Shown in pieces: positions 19,404-28,823 of a stretch of 64,000 nt of DNA. A program made the position numbers and the translations under genes. The stretch is from assembly GCA_017302435.1 (NCBI GenBank), contig JAFLDL010000023.1:1-64000 (forward strand), in the 5' to 3' direction. Below the pieces are notes generated by a model. The model ran no database searches. It worked only from the letters and a program-made list of their open reading frames with translations, and was not told the origin of the DNA. Origin of the DNA: Candidatus Accumulibacter necessarius (GTDB lineage Bacteria > Pseudomonadota > Gammaproteobacteria > Burkholderiales > Rhodocyclaceae). Each line of letters starts with the position of its first letter. Within the stretch, counting starts at the first letter, position 1.

Positions 19404-20822
19404 ATGCACTTTGAGACCCCTCTCGAATATCTCGAAAGTCGGACCTACGACGAAATCAATACTGGTGACAGCTCGTCGCTGGTGCGCACGCTGCGTCCGG
19501 AGGACGTCAAGCTTTTCGCGCTGATGTCCGGCGACATGAATCCCGCGCTGGCCAACGCCGACTTCAGACACAGCGGCCTGTTCCAGGATTTCATCGCACA
19601 CGGCATGTGGACGGCCTCGCTGCTGTCGACCACACTGGGCACGCAGTTCCCGGGACCGGGAACCGTGCTCATCGAGTCGACCCTGCACTTTGCCCGGCCG
19701 GTCACCATCGGTGACACGGTGACAGTGACGGTGACGGTGAGGCAGAAGTTCGATCGCAATCATCACATCGTCCTTGACTGCGCCTGCGTCAATCAGGACC
19801 AGTTGCTGGTCGTCTCTGGCAGCGCCGAGGTGTTGGCACCGACCGAGAAGATCCGGACCAAACGCGTGGCAATGCCGGAGATCACCATCTCGGACAAGTA
19901 CGCCCGCCTGCAGGTCCTGGTACAGCGCGCCGCCGGTCTGGCGCCGATCGACATGGCGGTGGTGCACCCGTGCGACCGCGAGTCGCTCAAGGGCGCGCTG
20001 CTCGCCGCCGAGGCGAATCTGATCGAGCCGATCCTCATCGGGCCGGAGCAGAAGATACGGGGCGTCGCCGAGGAGAATGGCTTCGACCTCAAGCAACACC
20101 GGATCGTGAATGTCAAGCACAGCCACGAGGCGGCCGCGATGGCGGTCACCCTGATCCGTAGCGGCGACGCCGAGGCCCTGATGAAGGGGAGCCTGCACAC
20201 CGACGAACTGATGGCCGAAGTGATTTCGCGTAGCGCTGGTCTGCGCACTGAACGCCGGATCAGCCATGTCTTCCTGATGGACGTACCAACCTATCCGCGG
20301 CCGATCATGATCACCGATGCGGCAATCAACATCGAGCCGACGCTGCAGGACAAGGTCGACATCATCCAGAATGCGATCGACCTCGCGCACATCATCGGCA
20401 CCCCCGAACCCAAGGTCGCCATCCTTTCGGCGGTTGAAACCGTCAGCCCCAAAATTCAGTCAACGCTGGATGCCGCAGCCCTTTGCAAGATGGCCGACCG
20501 CGGCCAGATCAAGGGTGGGCTGCTCGACGGTCCGCTGGCGTTCGACAACGCCGTCTCGCTGGTGGCTGCCAAGACAAAAGGCATTACTTCGGCGGTGGCC
20601 GGTCGCGCCGACATTCTGGTCGTGCCCGACCTCGAGTCCGGCAACATGATCGCCAAGCAGCTGGAGTACCTCGCCAACGCACTCAGCGCGGGGATCGTTC
20701 TCGGCGCGCGGGTACCGATCGTCCTCACCAGTCGCGCCGACACCGCGGAAACACGCATCGCCTCATGCGTCATCGCCGCGCTGATCGCCCACAGCAACCG
20801 CGACCGTCAAACGACAAGCTGA
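19404..20822 (+). CDS. MaoC-like hydratase / phosphate acyltransferase fusion protein
   Basis: Two-domain protein (about 472 aa). Residues 15-150 are a MaoC/R-specific enoyl-CoA hydratase hot-dog domain with ALMSGDMNPAL and the catalytic-type IAHGMW segment. Residues 165-470 are a phosphate acetyl/butyryl transferase domain, with HPCDRESLKGALLAAE and GSLHTDELMAEV. The fusion is known in proteobacteria and is annotated as bifunctional enoyl-CoA hydratase/phosphate acetyltransferase; its physiological substrate is unsettled. A GTG at 19380 is also in frame, but ATG 19404 has GGAG at good spacing. It is divergent from hoxF. Confidence 0.88.
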   Translation: MHFETPLEYLESRTYDEINTGDSSSLVRTLRPEDVKLFALMSGDMNPALANADFRHSGLFQDFIAHGMWTASLLSTTLGTQFPGPGTVLIESTLHFARPVTIGDTVTVTVTVRQKFDRNHHIVLDCACVNQDQLLVVSGSAEVLAPTEKIRTKRVAMPEITISDKYARLQVLVQRAAGLAPIDMAVVHPCDRESLKGALLAAEANLIEPILIGPEQKIRGVAEENGFDLKQHRIVNVKHSHEAAAMAVTLIRSGDAEALMKGSLHTDELMAEVISRSAGLRTERRISHVFLMDVPTYPRPIMITDAAINIEPTLQDKVDIIQNAIDLAHIIGTPEPKVAILSAVETVSPKIQSTLDAAALCKMADRGQIKGGLLDGPLAFDNAVSLVAAKTKGITSAVAGRADILVVPDLESGNMIAKQLEYLANALSAGIVLGARVPIVLTSRADTAETRIASCVIAALIAHSNRDRQTTS

Positions 20823-20825
20823 ACA

Positions 20826-20841
20826 AGACTACATTTAGTCA
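20826..20841 (+). promoter_or_regulatory. NrdR-type box 1 upstream of nrdJ
   Basis: AGACTACATTTAGTCA contains CTACATTTAG, which fits the NrdR core CWANATNTWG. It is centred 31 bp from the second box, the phasing known for paired NrdR boxes. nrdR is encoded at 46571-47041. Confidence 0.7.
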
Positions 20842-20856
20842 CGTTATTGTCTTTTG

Positions 20857-20872
20857 CTACTACATGTAGTAG
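20857..20872 (+). promoter_or_regulatory. NrdR-type box 2 upstream of nrdJ
   Basis: CTACTACATGTAGTAG is a perfect 16-bp palindrome with core CTACATGTAG. It lies on the same face of the helix as box 1, 31 bp away centre to centre, and about 150 bases before the nrdJ start. Confidence 0.75.
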
Positions 20873-21024
20873 CTTTGCGTCTGTTTCGCCATGAACGAAC
20901 CGGCACCACCGAGCGCTGCCCGGGTGTTCATGGTGAGCCACCGGAGTCGACGGTGTGGCACCCCGGAGGCCTCCGTCGCAAACGTCACCTACCTGTCAGC
21001 AACCACCAATCAGAGGAACAGTCG

Positions 21025-23910
21025 ATGAGCCAGCTTGTACACCAGTTACCCCTGTCGGCAATCGCCGAGGCACCCGTGATCGCCCCGCTTGCCGAACAGG
21101 AGATCTCCGGCGAGGTGCTGGTCGAAAAGTATGCAAAGGGCAATGAAGCCTCGGTTCACGACGTGCGTCGCCGGGTCGCTCGTGCGCTCGCCGCCAACGA
21201 GGACGAAAAACAGCGCGCGCACTGGGAAGCCCGTTTCCTGTGGGCGCAGGAAAACGGTTTCGTCCCCGCCGGACGGATCAACTCGGCCGCCGGAACGACG
21301 CTCGCCGCGACGCTGATCAACTGCTTCGTGCAGCCGATCGGCGATTCGGTGGTCGAAATTGTCGAAGGTAAACCCGGCATCTACAGCGCGCTCGCCGAGG
21401 CCGCCGAAACCATGCGCCGGGGTGGCGGCGTCGGCTACGACTTCTCGTCGATCCGCCCGATCGGCGCACTGGTCAAAGGCACGCAGTCGCGCGCGTCCGG
21501 GCCGGTCTCGTACATGCGCGTCTTCGACCGCTCGTGCGAGACTGTCGAATCGGCCGGCGCCCGCCGTGGCGCGCAGATGGGCGTGCTCCGCTGCGACCAT
21601 CCGGACATCGAGGTATTCATCCACGCCAAGGACCATGGTGACCTGACCAACTTCAACGTCTCGATCGCCGTCACCGACGCCTTCATGGAAGCCGTCGAGG
21701 GCGACGCCGAAGTCGAACTGACGCACCGAGCGGAACCGAGCCCGGACATGAAGCGCACGGGCGCCTTCCAGCGCGACGATGGCATCTGGGTCTACCGCCG
21801 GGTGCGCGCGCGCGACATCTGGGACCAGGTGATGAAGTCCACCTATGACCACGCCGAGCCGGGAATCCTCTTCCTTGACCGCATGAACAAGGACAACAAC
21901 CTCTACTACTGCGAAGTAATCGAGGCTACCAACCCTTGTGCGGAACAGCCGCTGCCACCGTATGGCTGCTGCTGCCTGGGTTCGATCAACCTGACCCTAT
22001 TCGTCAAAGCGCCGTTCACGGTCGACGCCCAGTTCGACTTTGCGGCTTTCGGCGAAGTGGTCAAGCTGTCCACCCGTATGCTCGACAACGTCCTCGACGT
22101 CACCGCCTGGCCACTCACAAGGCAGCGCGACGAAGCCGCCAACAAGCGGCGCGTCGGGCTCGGCTTCACCGGCCTAGGCGACACGCTGTGCATGTTGTGC
22201 CTGCGCTACGACCGGCCGGAAGCGACCGCGATGGGCGCACGTATCTCCGAGTTCATGCGCGACACTGCGTACCTCGCGTCGGTCGAACTGTCCAAGGATC
22301 GCGGAGCCTTCCCGCTGTTCAACGCCGAGCTCTACCTCTCCGGCGGCAATTTCGCCTCCCGCCTGCCGGCCGAGATCAAGGCCGAAATCCGCAAGCACGG
22401 CCTACGCAACTCGCACCTGTTGTCGATTGCGCCGACGGGCACCATCTCGTTGGCGTTTGCCGACAACGCCTCGAACGGCATCGAACCGCCGTTCTCCTGG
22501 ACCTACAGCCGGAAGAAGCGCATGGCCGACGGCACGCTTAAGGAATACGCTGTCGAGGATTACGCTTGGCGCCTCTACAAGCACCTCGGCGGCGACGTCG
22601 AAAAGCTGCCCGACTACTTCGTAACGGCGTTGGAAATCTCTGCCAAGGCGCACAAGGACATGGTCGCTGCGGTCGCCCCCTACATCGATACCTCGATCTC
22701 GAAGACCGTGAACGTCCCCGCCGACTACCCCTACGAGGACTTCCAGGATCTTTACCTGGGTGCCTGGAAATCAGGCCTCAAGGGACTGGCTACCTACCGC
22801 CCGAACGCGGTCCTCGGCTCGGTGCTGTCGGTCGAGTCGCAGAAGCAGGTCGAAGACAGGAAGCAGCCACAGGACTTCGAGATCGGCGACGCCAACCGCC
22901 GGCTGACGATCAAGACGCTGCCGGCGCCAGTGCTTGCCAGCCTGCGCTGGCCAAACCGGCCGAACCTGGCGGAGGGCAACATGGCGTGGACCTATATGAT
23001 CGAGCACACGCACGGCAAGTTCGCTCTCTTTGTCGGCGAGATCGAACAGGAGGGTCGCAGCTGGCCGTTCGAAGCCTGGGTCAACGGCCCCGAGCAGCCG
23101 CGCGGCCTCGGTGCCGTCGCCAAGACGCTATCGATGGACATGCGCGCTAACGACCACGGCTGGCTGGCGCTCAAGCTCGAATCGCTGGCCAGGACCGCCG
23201 GCGACGAAGGCTTCGACATGCCTTTCCCGCCGCACGGCGAGAGGAAGCGCATGCCGTCGGTGGTCGCCGCGATGGCGCAACTGATCGAGTTCCGCGTCGA
23301 ACGGATCGGCGCCTTCAAGCATGAAGGCCCAACGCCGGTGCTCGACGCCATGTTCAGCCGCAAGGAACCGAAGACCGGCACCGACGGCACCCTGTCCTGG
23401 ACCGTCGACATTTTCAACCCGGCCACCGGCGAGGATTTTGTCCTCGGCCTCAAGGAAATCACTCTGCCTGACGGCGTCACCCGGCCGTATTCGGTTTGGC
23501 TCTCCGGCAACTACCCGCGCGCCCTCGACGGCCTGACCAAGCTGCTGTCCTTCGACATGCGCGTCATCGACCCGGCGTGGATCGGCATGAAGCTGCGCAA
23601 GCTGCTCGACTACCCCGAACCGCTCGGCGACTTCATGGCCTTCATTCCTGGCACCCGACGCCAGACCAACTACCCGTCGACGGTCGCCTACCTCGCGCAA
23701 CTGATCATCCATCGCTACGCGATGCTCGGCATCCTCGACGAGTCCGGCCTGCCGCTGCAGCAGATGGGCATTTTGCAGAGCCCGGCCGGCAGCACTGCAG
23801 CACAGCCAACCGCCGGCAAACTGTGCGGCGAGTGCGGGAACCTGACGATGATCCGCAAGGACGGGTGCGATTTCTGTACGGCTTGTGGGGCGGTGGGGAG
23901 CTGTGGGTGA
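21025..23910 (+). CDS. nrdJ: adenosylcobalamin-dependent (class II) ribonucleotide reductase
   Basis: Makes deoxyribonucleotides using adenosylcobalamin, with or without oxygen (961 aa). The conserved Cys is in LINCFVQP; the active-site NPCAEQ and [13 protein letters not shown], plus PTGTISLAF, mark the ten-stranded barrel. The C-terminal third has the duplicated TSCPD-type region and a terminal redox/zinc tail with CGECGN and CDFCTACG. I chose ATG 21025 because CAGAGGAAC precedes it; the frame is open further upstream but without a ribosome site. Two NrdR-type boxes precede it. No long B12-riboswitch architecture is visible in the 200-base leader. Confidence 0.95.
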   Translation: MSQLVHQLPLSAIAEAPVIAPLAEQEISGEVLVEKYAKGNEASVHDVRRRVARALAANEDEKQRAHWEARFLWAQENGFVPAGRINSAAGTTLAATLINCFVQPIGDSVVEIVEGKPGIYSALAEAAETMRRGGGVGYDFSSIRPIGALVKGTQSRASGPVSYMRVFDRSCETVESAGARRGAQMGVLRCDHPDIEVFIHAKDHGDLTNFNVSIAVTDAFMEAVEGDAEVELTHRAEPSPDMKRTGAFQRDDGIWVYRRVRARDIWDQVMKSTYDHAEPGILFLDRMNKDNNLYYCEVIEATNPCAEQPLPPYGCCCLGSINLTLFVKAPFTVDAQFDFAAFGEVVKLSTRMLDNVLDVTAWPLTRQRDEAANKRRVGLGFTGLGDTLCMLCLRYDRPEATAMGARISEFMRDTAYLASVELSKDRGAFPLFNAELYLSGGNFASRLPAEIKAEIRKHGLRNSHLLSIAPTGTISLAFADNASNGIEPPFSWTYSRKKRMADGTLKEYAVEDYAWRLYKHLGGDVEKLPDYFVTALEISAKAHKDMVAAVAPYIDTSISKTVNVPADYPYEDFQDLYLGAWKSGLKGLATYRPNAVLGSVLSVESQKQVEDRKQPQDFEIGDANRRLTIKTLPAPVLASLRWPNRPNLAEGNMAWTYMIEHTHGKFALFVGEIEQEGRSWPFEAWVNGPEQPRGLGAVAKTLSMDMRANDHGWLALKLESLARTAGDEGFDMPFPPHGERKRMPSVVAAMAQLIEFRVERIGAFKHEGPTPVLDAMFSRKEPKTGTDGTLSWTVDIFNPATGEDFVLGLKEITLPDGVTRPYSVWLSGNYPRALDGLTKLLSFDMRVIDPAWIGMKLRKLLDYPEPLGDFMAFIPGTRRQTNYPSTVAYLAQLIIHRYAMLGILDESGLPLQQMGILQSPAGSTAAQPTAGKLCGECGNLTMIRKDGCDFCTACGAVGSCG

Positions 23911-23921
23911 GCTTTCTCTGC

Positions 23922-23954
23922 GAGAGTGGGAACCCGGCCAGCGCTCCCACTCTC
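23922..23954 (+). terminator. strong hairpin after nrdJ
   Basis: Perfect 10-bp stem GAGAGTGGGA (23922-23931) with TCCCACTCTC (23945-23954), loop 13 bases, 11 bases past the nrdJ stop. No clean T-run follows, so termination may be Rho-assisted. Confidence 0.5.
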
Positions 23955-24093
23955 TGCAATACGGGCTCTTCTTAATGACGAGGGGTATGCGGTGAGCGGT
24001 TTTCGCGGCTTGCTGGCTCCTGCGCCTGGCGATAGGCTGATGACAAGAGCGTGTGCTTGATCGATCAGGTGGGGCAGGCCGCTTCGTGAGCAG

Positions 24094-25320
24094 TTGCACG
24101 GATTGCGGGCCGCGCGGGACCCCCTGGACAACGAGTTGCGGGAGGTCAGCCGAACGGACAAGGAGACGGGCAAGAATGACCAGCCCGGCGGCAAGGATCA
24201 TGGCAAACGTCCTGATTCTGGCCAGCCGGCGAAGACCGCCCGCCTCGAAATTCATGAGGAACGCACGCTGGCGGTCGACGACGGGCCGGAAGGGTCGCGC
24301 TTTATCGGCCACCGCGCCTTCACGGTGCAGGACCTGCGAATCGGCCCGCAGAACACCCTCTTCCTGCTCGAACGCGGGGCGACCTCGGACGGCCGGGTAC
24401 TCACGGCGGCCTGCCCGCCGGAGCTGGGCGGACCGCATTTCTGGTCCGGGCCTGCGTGCCTTCATTCTGTACCAGCACCACCACTGCCACGTCAAGCAGC
24501 CGAAACTGCACAGCAACTGCGCGAATGGGGCCTCGAGCTCTCCGTCGCGCAGATCGACGCCTTGCTGGCGTCTGGTCAGGTGGCCTTCTCGGCTGAGAAG
24601 GCCACCTGCTCAAAACCGGCCTGGCGGTCAGTTCGGCCATCACCGTCGAAGACTCCGCCGCGCGCCACCAAGGCCAGAACGGCTACGTCACCGTCGTCAG
24701 CGCCCGACCTGCGCCTGGTTGGGCAGCGCCGACAGCAAGAGCCGTGTCGGCTTTCTGACCCACCTGCGTGACGGCCCGCCGTCCTATTTGCTGAACGACA
24801 TCGCCCTGGGCCATCTGCAGAAGCAGGGATTGAAGGCGGCGCTGGTCGAGCGGCTGCAGAGGAACCCGTTTGCCGGTGACGATTGGGCGGCGTATCTCGA
24901 CCGCCCGGGCATCTGCGATGAGCGCCACCGCCGCATCGCCACCGAGGCCGGCTTGTTGGGCGGCCTCGTGGCCAAAGGCATCCATCCGATGCTGGCCATC
25001 GTCAGCGATGGCGCAGGGCAGTTCGACATCCTCGAGCACGGCCTGTGCTGGGTGCATACCGAGCGATTTGGTGCACAAGCTGATTCCGTCGAACGCGGCC
25101 CAGCGGGGCGAACAAGAACTCCTGCGCGGGGAAATCTGGGCCTACTACGCCGATCTCAAGGCCTACCGGGCGGCGCCGGCGCCGGAGGAAACAGAGGCGC
25201 TGACCGCGCAATTTAAGACGCTTTTTGCCCAGCGCACAGGCTGGGCAACGCTTGACCGCCTGCTCAGGCGTATCCGACAGCACCGGTGCACCTGCTCCGG
25301 GTGCTGGCGCGATTCCCGTG
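24094..25320 (+). pseudogene. IS66-like transposase, multiply frameshifted remnant
   Basis: Homology to one transposase is scattered over all three forward frames: frame A to about 24440 (FIGHRAFTVQDLRIGPQNTL), frame B 24450-24510 (LRAFILYQHHHCHVKQPKLH), frame A again (LREWGLELSVAQIDALLASG), a third frame near 24606-24700 (LAVSSAITVEDSAARHQGQ), frame B to about 25065 (MLAIVSDGAGQFDILEHGLC), then another frame (ERLVHKLIPSNAAQRGEQEL, WAYYADLKAYRAAP). The break at about 25065 is one extra T in a TTT run. The C-terminal catalytic end is lost. IS66 is my best family guess from the AERLVHKL/YYADLKAYR-like signatures. No terminal inverted repeats were found. Confidence 0.7.
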
Positions 25321-25406
25321 ATCCATTCCCGGCCGCCAACGCGCCCGCCCTAGCCACCTTCGGGCGACGCGGTTATCCGCCACAAGCCAAGCCCGGGCTC
25401 AGTTCA

Positions 25407-26354
25407 TCATCGCCATCCACGCATCAACGCAATGCCGTGCGCGCCGCTGCTCCGGGCCACTTCGAGCATCTCCAGCACCAGCCCACCGAGCGCATAGACC
25501 GGTAGCGGCGAACGCTCCACCAGACGCGTAAACGCTGGCCACCCCATGCCGGTCGAGGCGGTATGGCTGGCCGTTGGCAACACCGGGCCGAGCACGACAA
25601 AGTCCAGCCCGAGCGCAGCTGCCCGCAGCAGATCGGCAGCCGTGTGGCACGAGGCAGCAACCCACTCGAAGTGCGGCCGCTGGTCAATCTGCCAGAGCCG
25701 GCTTGACGACAGATGGAGCCCCTGGGCGCCGACGGCGCGGGCGAGATCCTGGTCGTCGTTGATCAAAACCACGGCGTGGTCGTAGCCTCCGGTCAGTGCC
25801 ACGACCTCGCGCGCGAACGCGCAGCGCTGTGCCGGCGGCAGCGTCTTGTCGCGAACCTGAATCAGGCGTAGTCCGCTCGACAGCGCCTTGCCGAGCCGCG
25901 CCAGCTCGGGTTCCACGCCATGTCCTTCGGCATTGGTCAACGCGTAGTGCGGCGGCAGCGCCAGCGCGCGCAGTATGGGGCCATTGGCAGGCAGGATCGG
26001 GCCAACGCTGGCCACCTCGCCCGCCTGCAGCCAGACCAGGGCCCTGTGTATGATCGGGGTGAGTTCCCCATGCCATGAGCTGACGCGGAAGAAGCGCAGG
26101 CGAACAGTCGCGTGCGGATAGGTGAACTCGCAGCAGACCCACGGCCACGCGCGGTCTACCGTAACACCAAGCTCTTCCTGCAACTCGCGGACCAGCGCCT
26201 GGCGCGAGGTCTCGCCGGGCTCGACCTTGCCGCCCGGAAATTCCCAGTACCCGTCGTAAACCTTCCCCGGCGGGCGTTGCGCCAGCAAGAATTGCGGCCT
26301 TGCCGGATCGCCGCGCAGCATCACCGCCGCCGCTACTTCGGTGAGTTGTGTCAT
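25407..26354 (-). CDS. Nudix hydrolase fused to thiamine-phosphate-synthase-like domain
   Basis: Two-domain protein (about 315 aa) common in betaproteobacteria. Residues 1-130 are a MutT-type Nudix domain; the Nudix box is [18 protein letters not shown] followed by QEELGV, complete with its catalytic REXXEE glutamates, so 8-oxo-dGTP cleanup is likely. Residues 140-315 resemble ThiE ([30 protein letters not shown]), but whether it still makes thiamine phosphate is unclear. The frame is open upstream into the ATPase gene; ATG 26354 ([13 protein letters not shown]) is the proper start. It is in an operon with the DUF815 ATPase 37 bases upstream. Confidence 0.9.
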   Translation of the reverse strand: MTQLTEVAAAVMLRGDPARPQFLLAQRPPGKVYDGYWEFPGGKVEPGETSRQALVRELQEELGVTVDRAWPWVCCEFTYPHATVRLRFFRVSSWHGELTPIIHRALVWLQAGEVASVGPILPANGPILRALALPPHYALTNAEGHGVEPELARLGKALSSGLRLIQVRDKTLPPAQRCAFAREVVALTGGYDHAVVLINDDQDLARAVGAQGLHLSSSRLWQIDQRPHFEWVAASCHTAADLLRAAALGLDFVVLGPVLPTASHTASTGMGWPAFTRLVERSPLPVYALGGLVLEMLEVARSSGAHGIALMRGWR

Positions 26355-26391
26355 CTGCTGGCCGATCCAGCCAACACGCTGATCAGGCGGC

Positions 26392-27354
26392 TCACCTTGG
26401 GCTCCCGGAACCCTTGTGTGCGGCAGCCGGCAGTTCGGGATGCACCGTCCTGATGCGCTGCCGCGAGGGGCGTTTTGGCAAAGCGTGATGGCGGCCTGCC
26501 CAATCCCTGGCAAACTGCCAGGCCACGCGACCGCTGCGGGAGCCTCTTTCGAGCGCCCAGTTGAGCGCATCGCGTTCGGCGCGGACAACCTCGTCCTGAC
26601 CACAGCCGAAGGATTGCAGCCAGTGGGCAACGATGTTGAGATAGGCATCCTGGTCAAACGGGTAAAAGGAAATCCACAGACCGAAGCGCTCGGACAGCGA
26701 GATTTTCTCCTCGATCGCCTCGCCTGGATGAATCTCCTCTCCAACGCGCCTGCTTTCGAGGTTCTCGGCGAAATACTCGGGCATCAGGTGCCGGCGGTTC
26801 GAGGTGGCGTAAAGCAGGACATTGTCCGGTGGCGCCGAGATCGAACCGTCAAGCACCACTTTCAGCGCCTTGTAGCGCGCATCGCCCGCGTCGAAGGAGA
26901 GATCGTCGCAGAAGATGATGAAGCGCTCGGGCCGGCCGTCGATCAATTCGACGATGTCAGGCAGATCGGTCAGGTCGCCCTTCTCCACCTCAATCACGCG
27001 CAGGCCTCGTGGCGCGTATTCGTTGAGCAACGCCTTGATCAATGACGACTTGCCGGACCCGCGCGCGCCGGTGAGCAGGACGTTGTTGGCTGGCAGGCCA
27101 GCGACGAACTGGCGCGTGTTGGCGTCGATGCGTGCCTTCTGCTGATCAATATCCCGAAGGTCGCTGAGTCGGATGCCGGGCAGCCGGGTGATCGGCTGCA
27201 GATAGCCCGTCGCGTGGCTCTTGCGCCAGCGAAACGCAAAGGCTGCCGCCCAGTCCGGAGTCGGTGATGCGGGCGGCAGCAAAGGCTCGACGCGATCGAG
27301 GAACTGCTCGACCCGGACAAGAAAGCTCGCAAGTTGCCGGAAAGGATCAATCAT
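26392..27354 (-). CDS. DUF815 family AAA-type ATP-binding protein
   Basis: About 320 aa. Walker A is [10 protein letters not shown] (near residue 90), and the Walker B-like [10 protein letters not shown] is about 55 residues later. The segment [15 protein letters not shown] is typical of DUF815 (PF05673), AAA-like ATPases of unknown role found beside mutT genes. The start is ATG 27354 (MIDPFRQL), leaving only 48 bases to the divergent mltA, so both promoters are compressed or overlapping. Confidence 0.9.
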   Translation of the reverse strand: MIDPFRQLASFLVRVEQFLDRVEPLLPPASPTPDWAAAFAFRWRKSHATGYLQPITRLPGIRLSDLRDIDQQKARIDANTRQFVAGLPANNVLLTGARGSGKSSLIKALLNEYAPRGLRVIEVEKGDLTDLPDIVELIDGRPERFIIFCDDLSFDAGDARYKALKVVLDGSISAPPDNVLLYATSNRRHLMPEYFAENLESRRVGEEIHPGEAIEEKISLSERFGLWISFYPFDQDAYLNIVAHWLQSFGCGQDEVVRAERDALNWALERGSRSGRVAWQFARDWAGRHHALPKRPSRQRIRTVHPELPAAAHKGSGSPR

Positions 27355-27402
27355 CGGACAGTATACTTGGCAGGTTGACGAACCCGACACTCTAGCCAAA
27401 CC

Positions 27403-28647
27403 ATGCGCAAATGCCAATCACGGTCACTCCTCGTTGCTGTCGCCACACTGATTGCCACGCTACTCGCCGCCTGCAGCACCACCCGCGAGGGCTCACCCGG
27501 AAGTGTCTGTCCAGTATCACCAACCTGCCCAGCCTGTCCACCATGCGGCACCGCCGCGGCACCGGCCATGCCCCAACCTGCTGCCAGGCCACTGCAGGCC
27601 GCTCGCTGGAGCGAACTGCCGGGGTGGAACGAGGACGAACTCGTTGCCGCCTGGCCGGCTTTCCTGCAGTCGTGTCGTGCGCTAGCCAGCCGCCCGCAGT
27701 GGCCGCAGTGGAAGTCCGTCTGCGAGGATGCGAGGGGGTTGAGCGCGCCGACCACGACCACCATCCGCCGCTTTTTTGAATCGCGCTTCCTACCCTGGCG
27801 GCTAACCAACACCGATGGCACGACCAACGGCCTGGTGACGGGTTATTACGAGCCCCTACTGCGCGGCTCGCGGACACGGAGCAAACCCTATCTGCAGCCA
27901 GTGCTCGGCGTGCCGCCGGATCTGCTGACCATTGATCTTGGTTCGGTCCTCCCTGATCTCAAAGGCATGCGCCTGCGCGGTCGTTTGCAGGGCAACAAGG
28001 TCGTTCCCTATTTCTCGCGCGCCGAAATCACGGCTCAGGAAAAGGACACCCCGGATCGGGTGCTGCTCTATGTTGATGACGCCGTTGAACTGTTCTTTCT
28101 CCAGGTGCAGGGGTCAGGGCGAGTCCGACTGCCGGACGGCAGCGTGGTGCGGCTGGCGTACGCCGACCAGAATGGCCACCCGTACCAGTCAATCGGTAAG
28201 GTGCTGGTGGAACGTGGCGAGATAACGCTTGAACAGGCATCGATGGCCTCGATCAAGCAGTGGGCGCGCGCCAATCCGAGTCGTCTCAGCGAGTTGCTGA
28301 ACGCCAACCCGAGTTACGTTTTTTTCCGCGAACAACCTGCCAGAGGCCACGACGGCGAAGGCCCGAGCGGCGCCCTGGGCGTGCCGCTGACGCCCGAGCG
28401 CAGCATTGCCGTCGATCCCCGCCATGTGCCTCTTGGCGCACCGGTCTTCCTGTCGACCAGCCAGCCCGACGCGGCAACACCCTTGCGTCGTCTCGTTCTG
28501 GCGCAGGATACCGGCGGCGCAATTCGCGGCGCCGTGCGCGCCGACCTGTTCTGGGGTTTTGGTACTCAGGCCGGCAATCAGGCCGGACGGATGAAGCAGC
28601 AGGGGGAGATGTGGGTCCTTCTGCCGCCAGGCGCTGCACCAAAATAG
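27403..28647 (+). CDS. mltA: membrane-bound lytic murein transglycosylase A
   Basis: Outer-membrane lipoprotein (414 aa) that cleaves peptidoglycan glycan strands to 1,6-anhydromuropeptides. Signal peptide plus lipobox TLLAACSTT (Cys at 24). The MltA barrel includes TGYYEPLLRGS and FFLQVQGSGRVRLPDG. The C-terminal 3D domain has the catalytic Asp in LAQDTGGAIRG and ADLFWGFG. It is divergent from the DUF815 gene. Its last codons and stop overlap a TGCACCAAAA sequence resembling half of an NtrC site ahead of amtB. Confidence 0.95.
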   Translation: MRKCQSRSLLVAVATLIATLLAACSTTREGSPGSVCPVSPTCPACPPCGTAAAPAMPQPAARPLQAARWSELPGWNEDELVAAWPAFLQSCRALASRPQWPQWKSVCEDARGLSAPTTTTIRRFFESRFLPWRLTNTDGTTNGLVTGYYEPLLRGSRTRSKPYLQPVLGVPPDLLTIDLGSVLPDLKGMRLRGRLQGNKVVPYFSRAEITAQEKDTPDRVLLYVDDAVELFFLQVQGSGRVRLPDGSVVRLAYADQNGHPYQSIGKVLVERGEITLEQASMASIKQWARANPSRLSELLNANPSYVFFREQPARGHDGEGPSGALGVPLTPERSIAVDPRHVPLGAPVFLSTSQPDAATPLRRLVLAQDTGGAIRGAVRADLFWGFGTQAGNQAGRMKQQGEMWVLLPPGAAPK

Positions 28648-28775
28648 GCACTACGCGGCGCTTGCTGCTTGGCATTGCCCTGTAATTGTGCAATGTGCAG
28701 AAGGAGCGCCCCACGGCGGTGCATTCCATGCCCAAAAAAGGGGAAGAGTGACCCAATATCCAAAGCCCGCGCACC

Positions 28776-28791
28776 TGGCGCAGTACTTGCT
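28776..28791 (+). promoter_or_regulatory. sigma-54 promoter of amtB
   Basis: TGGCGCAGTACTTGCT matches the -24/-12 consensus TGGCACG-N4-TTGCW with the invariant GG and GC exactly 10 bases apart. It lies 32 bases before the amtB ATG. Possible NtrC half sites upstream are TGCACC (28635-28640) and TTGTGCAATGTGCA (28686-28699). This implies RpoN/NtrC control by nitrogen limitation. Confidence 0.8.
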
Positions 28792-28823
28792 TTGTGGATT
28801 CGACCCGAAACTTAGGAGGAACC

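Noticed and set aside
19055-19405. N-terminal extension of HoxF by about 117 residues
   Set aside because: The extra residues match no HoxF; ATG 19054 gives the family N-terminus and the extension would run into the divergent promoter region.
20873-21024. Cobalamin riboswitch ahead of the B12-dependent nrdJ
   Set aside because: There is a GCCACCG/CGGTGTGGC-like hairpin near 20937-20961, but no B12-box or multi-helix layout in only about 150 bases.
28635-28651. Full NtrC palindrome at the mltA stop
   Set aside because: The left half TGCACCAAAA is good, but the right half reads GGCAC instead of GGTGCA; kept only as a possible half site.
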